Both the position numbers and the translations under genes were made by a program. A stretch of DNA of 64,000 nt, from the NCBI GenBank assembly GCA_963850765.1, contig CAWKMN010000003.1:1302001-1366000 (forward strand). Reading direction: 5' to 3'. Source of the stretch: CAWKMN01 sp963850765. GTDB lineage: Bacteria; Chloroflexota; Anaerolineae; Aggregatilineales; Aggregatilineaceae. Positions 25,409 to 35,081 of the stretch are shown here, one piece after another (position 1 is the stretch's first letter; the number at the start of each line of letters is the position of its first letter). The notes beneath the pieces were generated by a model. It was not told the DNA's origin. It made no database searches and worked only from the letters and a program-made list of their open reading frames with translations.

Positions 25409-26602
25409 CTATTCTCTCTCCCTTACCAACCCGGCGAGAACCTGGGCCTGATCGCCGCCCAATTCCAGGTACACATGCGATCGGGCGGCGCGCACATCCA
25501 GAATATCCAAGGGCGGGAAGCCCAACTGCGCCAGCGGGATGTCGCGGGTCGTCTCGCCCGCCGCGATGGAACTGGCCACGTCGTAAATACGCTCCGTCGC
25601 GCAGACCGGGCAGGGCACCGCGCCCGGCACGATGTCCCGATAGGGCCGGTAGACCATCTCCGGCTGATCGCAGCGCGGGCAGTACAGATAGGTCACGACC
25701 TGGGACGGCAGCGCCAGCGCAGCTTTACCTTGAAGATGCTCCCCAGCGATCCGCATGACGTCGCCCACGGTCAGCGCGGCGACAGCCTGTTCCACGCGCA
25801 CCACCGGCTCATAGGTCTGGTGGGCGGGGCAGTCTGCCCGGCGCGGATACGCTACTTGCGTAGTGCGCAGCGTCTCCGCACTGTAATAAACACCCTGCCC
25901 ACCATCCACCGGGACGCCGTGCAGGATCTTGACCGCTTCCTGCACCTGCATCGCCCCGATGATCGACGCGGACATCGGCGTGGTGATGGCGACACCTTCC
26001 ATCATCGTCGCGGGCGGGCACGCGTAGCGGATCTGCAGCAGGGCGTAATCCTGTTTGGTCATCAGGCACTCGTAACACGCGCCGCTCTCACTCGGGATAA
26101 ACACCCGCACCGAGCCATCCGCCACATTCAGCGCGCCATCGATCCACGGCACCCCGACCCGCCAGCAGGCCCGGTTCACCGCCAGCCGCGCCTCCCGGTT
26201 ATCCAGGCAGCCGAACACGAGATCCATCTGCCGGAAGACACCCAAGCCAACCTCGTGCGCGATATTCCCCTTCCAGGGGATGACCTTCACATCCGGGTTG
26301 ATCTGCCGCACACGCTCGGCGGCGACCTCGGCCTTGCTGCGCCCGCGATCATCGGCGCGGTACAGGATCGAGCGCGTCAGATTCGAGATCTCGATCGTGT
26401 CAAAATCCACGACGAACAGGTGCCCCGCACCGAGCAGCGCCAGGTTTTTCAGCACTTCGTTCCCCAGCGCCCCCGCCCCAACGACCATGATCCGCGCCCG
26501 TTCGATCACATCCTGCTGGTAGCCATCCATCAGCCGCAGGCGGGCATAACGATCCTGGTCGGGATCCCCGATGACGATCAAGGGCTCGCTGTCGGATGGC
26601 AT
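25409..26602 (-). CDS. E1-like ThiF/MoeB-family modifier-activating enzyme
   Basis: The 397-residue protein has the adenylating Rossmann core: VGAGALGNEVLKNL (residues 41-54), VVDFDTIEISNLTRSILY with the Arg finger, CxxC zinc ligands at 176/179, a candidate catalytic Cys195, and SIIGAMQVQEAVKIL. A C-terminal zinc ribbon (C308, C311, C331, C334) and a short tail follow. E1 enzymes adenylate a C-terminal glycine and form a thioester. The ATG at 26602 is 2 nt after the FHA gene stop; an upstream extension would overlap that gene. Neighbours with E2 and a ubiquitin-like gene make cofactor sulfur transfer less likely. Confidence 0.87.
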   Translation of the reverse strand: MPSDSEPLIVIGDPDQDRYARLRLMDGYQQDVIERARIMVVGAGALGNEVLKNLALLGAGHLFVVDFDTIEISNLTRSILYRADDRGRSKAEVAAERVRQINPDVKVIPWKGNIAHEVGLGVFRQMDLVFGCLDNREARLAVNRACWRVGVPWIDGALNVADGSVRVFIPSESGACYECLMTKQDYALLQIRYACPPATMMEGVAITTPMSASIIGAMQVQEAVKILHGVPVDGGQGVYYSAETLRTTQVAYPRRADCPAHQTYEPVVRVEQAVAALTVGDVMRIAGEHLQGKAALALPSQVVTYLYCPRCDQPEMVYRPYRDIVPGAVPCPVCATERIYDVASSIAAGETTRDIPLAQLGFPPLDILDVRAARSHVYLELGGDQAQVLAGLVRERE

Positions 26603-26604
26603 GG

Positions 26605-27384
26605 CTAAAGCGCTTCCTCCGCCTGCGCATGAAACGTCTGCCGGATCAGATCGGCAATGTCGTACTGGCACACCGGGCATGCCGGCAGCGTCAGGAAACA
26701 TTCCAGGTGAAACGGCGACCGGCACGACGGGCAGTACACCGCGTTCTGCCCTTGCTGAAACGGCACCTGATCGCGCGATTGGCCGGCGCGGCAGGTGTCG
26801 CCCGCCTGGATGACCTGCCCGTTCTCGACCCGCTCAAGCAGCTTCGAGTCCTGATCGATATGCCGTTCGATGCTCAGCCACGCGGGCAGCGTATCCAGTA
26901 TCACCTCGCGGTTCGGGTAGCCGCAGCCGGCCGCGCAGCGCTCGATCAGAAACCACGAGTCGCGCTGGTGGACGGTGCCGCAGCCTGGACAGGCGACAAC
27001 CGCGTCGCCCACCTTGAGCACCCGCCGCGATACCGGGCATTTCTGCCCCACCGCCGCGTCAGCCGGCTGCAAGAACCGGACGCACACTTCCCACACGTTC
27101 AGTTCGCAGCGGCCCAGGCGCAAATGATCACCCTGGCGCAGCACGCGCAGCTTCACCACTGGGTGGTGGTTCACCCATGAACGGTTCCCGCTCAGATCGA
27201 CCAGCATCAGCAGCCGGTTCAGCGCCGAGCGTGCCATGATGGCGTGGCGTGGCGCGACGTCCAGATCGGCGGGCAGGAGCACGTTGCTCCAACTCTCGTC
27301 CGTACCCAGCCGCACATCGTCGGTTTCGGCAATCTCGACGTGGTGAGCCGTGCCATGCGCGTCCTGAAAGGTGAGTAGAGGCAT
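26605..27384 (-). CDS. FHA-domain protein with two RING-like zinc clusters, candidate E3
   Basis: Residues 1-100 form an FHA domain (APRHAIMARS, LMLVDLSGNRSWVNHHPV, LRQGDHLRLG), a phosphothreonine-binding fold. Two treble-clef clusters follow: C116, C132, C135, H139, C150, C154, and then C218-x2-C221, H226, C229, C236-x2-C239. The second reads CPSCRSPFHLECF and CPVC, like RING/treble-clef domains. In an operon with E1 and E2 this fits an E3 that selects phosphorylated targets. GAGG precedes the ATG at 27384, 7 nt after the PafA-like gene. The E3 role is inference; one expected ligand is Ser (HQRDSW). Confidence 0.8.
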   Translation of the reverse strand: MPLLTFQDAHGTAHHVEIAETDDVRLGTDESWSNVLLPADLDVAPRHAIMARSALNRLLMLVDLSGNRSWVNHHPVVKLRVLRQGDHLRLGRCELNVWEVCVRFLQPADAAVGQKCPVSRRVLKVGDAVVACPGCGTVHQRDSWFLIERCAAGCGYPNREVILDTLPAWLSIERHIDQDSKLLERVENGQVIQAGDTCRAGQSRDQVPFQQGQNAVYCPSCRSPFHLECFLTLPACPVCQYDIADLIRQTFHAQAEEAL

Positions 27385-27391
27385 CTGGTCC

Positions 27392-30077
27392 TCAGCCTAA
27401 AGCGTTCGAGTCTAAATAATCATCCAGAATGCTGAGTTCCGGATCGGGCTCGTCGGCCGCAGCGGGCACCGGCTCGCCAAACGATACGCGGGCCGGCGGT
27501 CCCGCCCGATGCTGGCTGATCTGTACCAGACTGGCTTCGGCTGCCCACCGCACGGCGAGGCTGTCGTCCTGCAAACACGCGATCAAGCTCGTCCGCCAGC
27601 TTCATCCCGACCAGCCGGTGATGGCCCAGCGCCAGGATCGCGGCCCGGCGCACACGCGGCTCCGCATCATGGCGCGCTCGGTCGAGCAGCAGCGCTACCA
27701 GCCAATTGAGCGCGGGCGGCTGGTGCTGCTCGAAGCGCCACGTCACATACTGGATCGCTTGCAGCCGGATGTCCACGCTCGAATGGTGCAGCGCCTTCTC
27801 GATCCACGATGCCCGCCGCTGCAACATGGCGGGCAGTTCGGCCGGATCGGGCGCGTTGATCGCGAAATGAAGTTCCCGGACCAGCGCCAGGGCCGCGTTC
27901 GCATCCCTGGGCGGAGTTGGTCCGCCCGCCAGCAGTTTCAGCAGCGGCTCAACCGCGTAGATCCCCTCGGCGGCTTCGGCGGTCTGGTTGGCGAGAGCCG
28001 CGCGCAGGGTGTCCAATCCACTTTCGCGCTCCAGTCCGATCTCGGCCACGGCGCGGAAGTAGCGGGCGGTGCTCTCGGTGGGGGCCAGGATCGCGCGGCT
28101 GGGCGGCAGGTTGAGCAGATCCGCGAACAGGGTCAGCGCCGGCTCGCGCTCGCCCCGCGCCATCTGGATCGCGCCCAGGCCCGCCCACGTCATCTGCCGT
28201 TCGGTGGACGCCTGCAAGGACTTCCTGAAGTACGTTTCGGCGCTCTGGACTTCATCCCGTTTCAGGTGCATCAGGGCCATTTTGCTGTACGCCAGCCCCG
28301 AAATAAGCGAATTGGCCTGCGCCGCTTTGCGATAGACCTGAAAAGCCCGCTGATCGTTCCCCGCCAGCCGGCAGGCGTCCCCGATGCTGATATCATCCGG
28401 GATGTACTCGTCGCTGAACGTGACCGCCCCGTTATAGCGCTCGTACCACGGGATCGCCTCGTCGTACAGGCCGAGCAGCAGCAGCGTTTTCGCCAGATCG
28501 TACAGGTAGACCGCGTGATCCGGCTGGCGCTCGACCGCCATGCGGAAGGATGGCAGGGCTTTCTGGTAAAAACCCTGGCTCTGGTAAGTCTTGCCCAGCC
28601 GGTAAATCAGCGCCTCGTCGTCTGGGTTTTGCTGGACGCTGGCTTCCAGCATCACCCACGGGCGGTCCCATTCCACCAACCGCGCATGGTCAAATTCGAG
28701 CGGGTTCACAATGCGCAGCCGCTCATCCTGCAAATGGGCTTCGGTCCAATGTCCCGCGCCGCCATCCAGCCCGCACTCTTTCACCAGCCGGGCGATCTCG
28801 CCGCGAATGCGCGCGCGGGTATACGGGGGCGGATACTCCTGAGCAAACTGAATTTCCTCTGCCGAGAGCAGGGTATCGACCGGATACAGCCGGCTGTACA
28901 GGCCATCCGACAGCAGCTCGTGGTAGCGCAGATCGAGCGCCTGGAGATCGGTACTGATGCCCGGATCAAACGCCTCGTCGAGCGTCATACTGTGCTGCCG
29001 TAGGAATTTGTCCAGAAGCTGCCGCTTGATGGCCCAATCGGCGCGGTCGCGCAGCAGCAGCGGGTCGCGTTCGTAATCTTCCAGCGCCCGGCCCCATTCT
29101 TCCATCAGGTGCTCGTCGTCATCCGAACCCCCGAACACGGTCAGATACTGGTCGGCCAGGTTGTAATAGGTCCACTGGATGTCCAGCGCCGTCAGTTGGC
29201 TGCCATTTTGCAGCGACACTCGACCCGCCGGATCGTGCGAGATCGCTTTGATCGCGCCTACCGGATCCTTGAGCACGGGCACCTCGTCCAAAAACAGGTC
29301 CTCGATCAAGCGCAGCAGCAGCCCGGTCGTGCCCAGCTTGATCCACGTCGCCCAGCCGGACAGATTCGCATCACCGACGATCAGGTGCAGGCGGCGAAAG
29401 TTGCCCACCGTGAACGATTCGCCTTCGCGTCCCAGGTTGAAGATCGGCCGGGCGCGCGTCGTGTCGCGCGATACGACAGTCTGGATGAAGCTGGACCGCT
29501 GCGACAGCTCGTAACGAAGCGCCTGCCCGCTGCGCAGCGCCCGCTGCCCGATCAGACGCCCCGCGCCGGTGAGGATTTGCCGGGTCACGAGGAACGGTAC
29601 CAAGGCCTGCGCGATATAACGCACAAAGTCATCGTCGCTCAGCAGATCGGCGTTGCGCTTCATCTGGTAATTTTCGTGGCATCCGTAGGAGTTGCCGAAG
29701 CTGTCGGCGTTATTTTTTGTGACCGCCAGACGGCCGTTAAAACCATCACGCGCCAGCATCTTTTCGGCGCGTGGGATAACCGTCTCAATAAAAAGATGGT
29801 CGGCCGCTTTGTCGTAGGCAGCGGTTTCGCGGGCGCTGCGACATTCGGGCAGCGACCACTCCGCGTGGCCGACATCGTGGGCCAGCTTCGACCCGTTAAA
29901 CAGATAATCGCTCGATGGGATACCGTGGCTCTGCGAGATGGCGCGGATGAGGACGTCGATGATGGTGCCCGCGCCAGGCTTGCGGTCGCTCTCGTTGTAG
30001 AAGCTGACCGCGTATTCCGTTTCCAGGCTGAAGATTCGATCTCGAAGCGCCATCTCGTATCTCGTCTCCGCTGCCAT
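27392..30077 (-). CDS. pafA: PafA-like Pup ligase fused to TPR and HEAT repeats (one frameshift)
   Basis: Residues 1-470 match the Pup ligase/amidase fold: FSLETEYAV (nucleotide-binding Glu), DVGHAEWSLPEC (the PafA counterpart of S-H-P-E-Y-A-T-A-E-C), VTKNNADSFGNSYGCHENY, FRRLHLIVGDANLSG and TALDIQWTYYNLADQY. The next 220 residues are TPR-like (QGFYQKALPSFRMAVERQPD), then HEAT-like repeats to the end. One extra base near 27585 shifts the frame; the true C-terminus ends SILDDYLDSNALG at 27392, total about 894 residues. ATG at 30077 or 30053 (MALRDRIF). PafA ligases join the Pup terminal glutamate to lysine. Confidence 0.88.
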
Positions 30078-30101
30078 CTCAGAACCCGTTTGAAAGGATT
30101 T

Positions 30102-30199
30102 ACCTCACCCCTAAATCCCCTCTCCACACGCGGAGAGGGGACTTTGGCTCCCGCGCTCTCCCCCTCTCCGTGCATGGAGAGGGGGCCGGGGGGTGAGGT
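30102..30199. repeat. Compound palindromic repeat, family C
   Basis: CCTCACCCCTAAATCCCCTC opens the unit, which holds the hairpins CTCTCCACACGCGGAGAG and CCCCCTCTCCGTGCATGGAG continuing AGGGGG; GGGGGGTGAGG closes it as the inverse of the opening. It lies between pup and the PafA-like gene and could reduce read-through. Confidence 0.75.
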
Positions 30200-30295
30200 T
30201 TTCAAAAGGTCTCTCAGGCGGGCGTTTTTGACAGGAACGCCCAAACCTGTTTCCCAACCTGACCTTATTCCCCGTCCCGCCAGAGAGGAAAGAGG

Positions 30296-30562
30296 CTATT
30301 CACCACTTTGCTGGCGGAAACTGCGGACCAGTTCCTCGCTTGAGATCGCCCGGACGCCGTGCGCCTGATCGTCGCCCAGGACCATACTCTCTTCGGATGC
30401 CGGCGGCGTGACAATGTCACTGATGATCGTATCGATCTCCGCCAGTTGGGTTTGGGTCGCGGCATAGGCCTGACCATCGCTCTGGAGAATGTCTTGTTCG
30501 GACGTATGGTTCCGGCGGCTTCTCCTCGTGCGTTCCTGCGTGAGTTGTTTGTCGATTGCCAT
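30296..30562 (-). CDS. pup: Pup-like protein modifier
   Basis: The 88-residue protein has a basic N-terminus (ERTRRSRRNHTS), a helix LAEIDTIISDIV like the E-I-D-D-V-L helix of actinobacterial Pup, and a C-terminus SSEELVRSFRQQSGE that aligns with Pup's N-A-E-D-F-V-R-A-Y-V-Q-K-G-G-(E/Q). The last residue is Glu, so no deamidation is needed before ligation. The penultimate pair is Ser-Gly instead of Gly-Gly. About 25 residues are inserted between the two conserved helices. It lies between dop and a PafA-like gene. Weak AAGGA before the ATG at 30562. Confidence 0.88.
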   Translation of the reverse strand: MAIDKQLTQERTRRSRRNHTSEQDILQSDGQAYAATQTQLAEIDTIISDIVTPPASEESMVLGDDQAHGVRAISSEELVRSFRQQSGE

Positions 30563-30669
30563 GTCCTTATTCCTTACACCATCTTCTCCGGTCGATGTTA
30601 ACAGTGTAAACGAAATATGCAGCGGCTAATGACCTAAAATCCGGGGGGCCAGATAGCTTGTGCCCCAAG

Positions 30670-30699
30670 AACATACCGTATAGTGTATCACGTTGTCAA
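30670..30699 (-). promoter_or_regulatory. Promoter upstream of pup
   Basis: On the minus strand a perfect TTGACA (30694-30699), an 18-nt spacer and TATGTT (30670-30675) lie about 108 nt before the pup start, in the 197-nt gap after dop. It would give pup and the downstream conjugation genes a start independent of arc-dop. Confidence 0.5.
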
Positions 30700-30759
30700 A
30701 GGTTTTCAAAGGGTCACAGAGGGTCAAATATTTGATTCGGGTTAGAATATTCGGGCAGA

Positions 30760-32485
30760 TCAGGGGTTGGGCAGCTCACCCTTCAGAAAATAGGCAAACA
30801 TTTGTTCCGGTGTCTTCAGGCGATCCCACACGCCCGCAAGATCCTGTTCGGTGCCAAGCAGCGGGTTAGGAAATTCTAACCGGTAGATCACCGCGTCGGC
30901 GGAATTCGCGTGCTGCTGAAGCTTGACATAACTCCAGTCCGCCCCGACTACCTGCCGCGAAAAACGCTCCACGATCCTGCCGCGCAGCCACGCCCGCGTA
31001 TCGGGCGGCGGCGCTTTCACGCGCTCATCGATCTCGGCGTCGGTCAGCAGGCGTTCCACCAGACCGCCGTTTTGCAGCCGGTAGAACAACCCCGCTTCGC
31101 GCCCGCTGTGGCGAATATCGTGGTATTCCAGGTCGAGCCGCCGCAGCGTGAAATAGATGTCACGCTGCCGGGCATAGTCGTCCCAGACCAGTCCGCTGTA
31201 ACGCGCCAGCGCTTCGGCTTTGAGCAGATCGGGCGATTGCAGCGCCGCCTCAATGACCGGCTGCCACTGCCCCACCACCTTCCACGACGTCTCCTGCGTG
31301 CTCAGATAGCGGTCCAGCACATTTTTCTTGATCGCCCAATCCAGCCGGGTGGTGAGCTTCTGTTCGCCGCCCATCCGCAGATCATCGACCACATCCGCCC
31401 AGCGCTCCCACACATCCCACTGCTCCGCGGAGCCGTCGCGCTCGGTCAGGTACCGTTCGGCATGCTCCAGATAAATATCCTGAATGTCCAGCGCGGTCAT
31501 GCGCGCGCCGCCTTCGAGTTCGAGCGGGCCCTGGAAGGTCAGATCGCGCGAGACCTGCTGGAAGGCGTCCAGCGGCGCGGCCAGCGTCAGATCCTCCTTG
31601 ATGAACTCATCCTCGATCATATGCAGCACCAACTGCATGGTACCGATCTTAAGATAAGTCGAGATCTCCGACATATTTGCGTCGCCCAGGATCACGTGCA
31701 GGCGGCGGAAATTCTGTGGATCGCTGTGCGACTCGTCGCGCGTGTTAAACAGCGGCCGCTGGTAGGTGGTCTGAAGGCCGATCAGCGTCTCGAAAAAGTC
31801 CGCCCGCTGTGCCAGTTGATAGGTGGCCGGCGCGGTCTTGTTTTCGTAACCTACTTTGCCCGCCCCGCAGATCGGCACGCGCGACACCAGGAACGGCAGC
31901 AGGTAGCGGAAAATGATATGCGAGCGCCGCCGCAGCAGGTCTTCAAACAGGGTTTCGCCCAGCAGGTAATTCTCGTGGCAGCCGTAGCTGTTGCCTTTCT
32001 GATCGGAATTGTTCTTGTAGATCAGGATGTACTGTCCCTCAGGAAGCTGGCCGCTGCGATTGGCTGCGTCCATGCAGCGGGCGACAATCCGCTCGCCAGC
32101 TTTGTCCGCCGCGACCACGCCGCGCGCCGAGAGCGTTTCGGGCGTGCAGTATTCCGGGTGGGTATGGTCGATATAAAAGCGCGCGCCATTCGCCAGCATC
32201 AGGCTCCCCAGGCCGTACAGCACCGTCTGAGCTTCCGCCTTCCTGGGATTGTTCGGACCATCGGCAGCGGCCCCTCGATGTGGCGGTCGCTTCTTCCTCG
32301 TCGATCTCCTCCGCCACGTCGCCGGTCTGCACGTTGTAGTACACGCCCATCGGTATCGCCGGGCCGCCCACGGATTGGTACGCGTTCAGGACCAGCTGCG
32401 ACGACAAAAACGGGCTGAAGTTCTCCGCGCCCCAGACAAAAATTCCATACTCGGTTTCGATCCCCGCTGCTTTTGGGACTCTCAT
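30760..32485 (-). CDS. dop: Dop-type Pup deamidase/depupylase (one frameshift)
   Basis: Adding back one base in a homopolymer at 32271-32274 joins an N-terminal piece (MRVPKAAGIETEYGIFVWG) to the main ORF, giving about 575 residues. The Dop pattern is clear: the loop after NVQTGDVAEE, NGARFYIDHTHPEYCTPE (Dop-type HPEY), YKNNSDQKGNSYGCHENYLL and RRLHVILGDANMSEISTYLK. Dop enzymes remove Pup from substrates and deamidate Pup ending in Gln; here Pup ends in Glu, so depupylation is the likely role. It starts 14 nt after the arc stop. Confidence 0.9.
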
Positions 32486-32499
32486 GGATTACCCCACCC

Positions 32500-34911
32500 T
32501 CACGCGAATGTTTCGTAAGGCTGCAACTTCTGTTCGTTCCACGGGTCGATCTGCCCGGTTTGCAGGATCAGCTCCACGAACTTTAACTGCTCGTTCAGCC
32601 CCAGTTCGGAATAGAGCTTGTTCTGCGCCAGTTGATCCTTGCTCTCGTCAAACTCCATGCGGATGGCCGTGTGCAGATCGTCCAGCCCGATGCCCTGGGC
32701 CGCATGCTGGCCCAGCACCACCCGCTTGACGGCGCTCTTTTTGGCCCGCGTGACGATATTCGCAATCACGGCCCCGCTCACGAAATCCTTGACATAGAAC
32801 GTGTAACGGTTGCCGGCGTTGGTGAGCACGTTCATCACGCTGGCCGGGCTGTAAAGAATCTGGATCGTGTCAAAGATCATGGCCTCCGCCAGCCATTCGC
32901 GCCGGATCTGGTCATCCAGCAGAGCGGCGAGGTCGCCGTCATTGGTATCCAATTGTTCGTGCAGCGCGCGCAGCCGCTCGACCAGATGCCCGGCCGTGGT
33001 GCTGCTCTTGAAGCGGCGCAGCACCTTGAGCAGATCGGTGTCGTCCAGCACCGTCACCGCTTCCCGGACGGTCATCGCCGGGGGCAGCGCCGCCAGCGTA
33101 TCGAGATCCGCGCGACTGAGGGCACGCGCCAGCCGGCAGTCGCAGCCGTCCGGCAGCAGATCCGCCAGTGGGTGCGGCGCGCGATAGGCTTTACGGAAGA
33201 CGATCTTGCCCACACCTTCCAGTGATTCAGCGTCCGCCATCACGCCTTCAGGATTCAGCGGCAGAGTCGGCAGAAAATAGAGCGCGAACACGTCAAGCGC
33301 CGCTTCACGCGTGGGCCGATCCACTTTGATCTTGAGATCCAGCCGCCCAGGACGCATGATGGCCGGGTCGATCAGCTCGGCGCGGTTGCTGGCTCCAATG
33401 ATGATCAGGTTCTCGGACGCTTCCACGCCGTCCAGTTCCGCGAGGAACTGCGGGACGATGGTCGTCTCGACGTCCGACGAGCGGCCCGATCCGCGCGCGC
33501 GGAACATCGATTCCATCTCGTCAAAGAAAATGACAACTGGCGTGTAAAACGTGGCGTAACGCCGCGCCTCTTCAAAGATCTTGCGGATGCGGTGCTCGGT
33601 TTCGCCCACGTACTTGTCGAGCAGTTCCGGTCCCTTCACATTCAGGAAAAAGCCGCGCACGCCCTCATCCGTCGCCAGCACCGCGCGGATCGTCTGCAGT
33701 TCCCGGTCGAGCGCGTCCAGGTTGATGCGGTGGTACAACAGGAACTCGGCAAGCTGTTCGGCGGCCTGCTCGCCTGTAGCGTAGCGGCTGCTGCTCCCAT
33801 TCCCTTCCACCGCGAACGAGGGCGGTGCGAGGGTCAGATAGTCGTCCAGCAGCGCGCGATCGCCGGGGTTTTCGCGCAGGCGCTTGTAGAGCACGATCCG
33901 CCGTTCCAGGTTGACCAGATGCTCGCGGATGTTGCGCGTCAGGCTGTTGGCGACGGCCTTGGCGATCATCGTTTTGCCGCAGCCGGGCGGGCCATAGAGC
34001 AGCAGCCCCTTGGGGCGGTTCAACTGGTAGGCTTCAAACTGCGCGCGGTAGAGATAGGGCAGTTCGATGGCATCATACACCTGCTCGATCTGGCCTTCCA
34101 GCCCGCCAATGTCTTCATAACTCACGTCGGGGATGTCTTCGAGCGCCAGCCCGCCGGTTTCATAGGACGGCAGTTTTTCGAAGGCGAACTTCAGGCCGGT
34201 CTCCACCCGCACAATATCCCCGATCTGCACGCCCTGTTCGAACAGCAGATCGCTGATCTCGACCACGATCCCATCATGGCCGCCGGAGCGCACGTGCAGG
34301 CGCGGGCGAACTTTGCTGATGGCGCGGTTGTTGTCCGGGTCGATCTCGACAATATCGCCGCGCTTGATGGGGTTCTGCACCAGTTCCGCCGCGCATTCGA
34401 CTTCGATCTCTTCCCCTTCGCGCCAGCGCGCCCGCACGGCCAGCGGCTCCTGTGGGGTGCCGCGCGTGATCTCCAACACCTCGGCGGCCTGATCCGGCTT
34501 GAGGATGTTGACGACTTCGGCCGTTTCGCCGCCCGCGTACATGCCCCGGATCGCCACCACATTCTGATCCTTGTTGAGCACCACTTCCTGGCCCGGTGTC
34601 AGATCCACGCTTGTCGCCGTGACATCGTCAGTCAGGTGGACTTCCAGGCGGGCGCTGCCGGTCCCCACCACGACATCCCGCTCATCGCCGGGAGCCGGCT
34701 TCAGGAAGACCGAATATTGCAGCGGCGGTTCGAGCGATTTTTTAAGCGCCTCTTCAAGCTCATGAATCTTGGCTTCGAGCAGCGGGAGTTTCTGCTGGCA
34801 GTTGGCCCACTGCCGATCCCATTCCGCCAGCACGCTCCATTCCAGTTCCCCACTGGCACACGCCGCCCGAATCTGCTCGGTGACGACCTGATACAATTCG
34901 TTGGCGTTCAT
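32500..34911 (-). CDS. arc: Arc/Mpa-type AAA+ ring ATPase
   Basis: The 803-residue protein has the proteasomal-ATPase order: N-terminal coiled coil (LPLLEAKIHELEEALKKSL), two OB-like barrels (about 70-240), then an AAA domain. Visible are Walker A GPPGCGKT (307-314), Walker B VVIFFDE (459-465), GASNR and the Arg-finger segment MRPGRLDLK. About 95 residues are inserted between Walker A and the pore-loop region. The C-terminus is QPYETFA, without the Gly-Gln-Tyr-Leu proteasome-docking tail of Mpa/Arc. GGGAG precedes the ATG. It is the first gene of the island. Confidence 0.9.
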   Translation of the reverse strand: MNANELYQVVTEQIRAACASGELEWSVLAEWDRQWANCQQKLPLLEAKIHELEEALKKSLEPPLQYSVFLKPAPGDERDVVVGTGSARLEVHLTDDVTATSVDLTPGQEVVLNKDQNVVAIRGMYAGGETAEVVNILKPDQAAEVLEITRGTPQEPLAVRARWREGEEIEVECAAELVQNPIKRGDIVEIDPDNNRAISKVRPRLHVRSGGHDGIVVEISDLLFEQGVQIGDIVRVETGLKFAFEKLPSYETGGLALEDIPDVSYEDIGGLEGQIEQVYDAIELPYLYRAQFEAYQLNRPKGLLLYGPPGCGKTMIAKAVANSLTRNIREHLVNLERRIVLYKRLRENPGDRALLDDYLTLAPPSFAVEGNGSSSRYATGEQAAEQLAEFLLYHRINLDALDRELQTIRAVLATDEGVRGFFLNVKGPELLDKYVGETEHRIRKIFEEARRYATFYTPVVIFFDEMESMFRARGSGRSSDVETTIVPQFLAELDGVEASENLIIIGASNRAELIDPAIMRPGRLDLKIKVDRPTREAALDVFALYFLPTLPLNPEGVMADAESLEGVGKIVFRKAYRAPHPLADLLPDGCDCRLARALSRADLDTLAALPPAMTVREAVTVLDDTDLLKVLRRFKSSTTAGHLVERLRALHEQLDTNDGDLAALLDDQIRREWLAEAMIFDTIQILYSPASVMNVLTNAGNRYTFYVKDFVSGAVIANIVTRAKKSAVKRVVLGQHAAQGIGLDDLHTAIRMEFDESKDQLAQNKLYSELGLNEQLKFVELILQTGQIDPWNEQKLQPYETFA

Positions 34912-35081
34912 GAACTCCCTGTGTCTAATCCAACGCCTGCCACACTATCACTACACTATACAGCAGTTTTTTGAATGCACGGCGATATCTTAATTAAACA
35001 CTGAACTAGCCAGGAGAACTGCCCCCATTTCTTGAGGGATGTTAAACTGGGGCTTCAGGGCAATGTTAATCGGAGAGATCT

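Noticed and set aside
25409..26602. The ThiF-like gene as a molybdopterin or thiamine sulfur-transfer enzyme
   Set aside because: No moa, mob or thi gene is adjacent, while E2-like, ubiquitin-like and JAMM genes are directly beside it.
30265..30477. An overlapping 70-codon frame inside pup
   Set aside because: It is out of frame with the Pup-like protein, and its Arg/Trp/Ser-rich product shows no family pattern.
15463..34911. A short antiviral ubiquitin-like (Bil-type) defence operon
   Set aside because: Those operons hold about four genes; here the set is much larger, includes pupylation genes and an AAA ring, and has no nearby phage, integrase or other defence genes.
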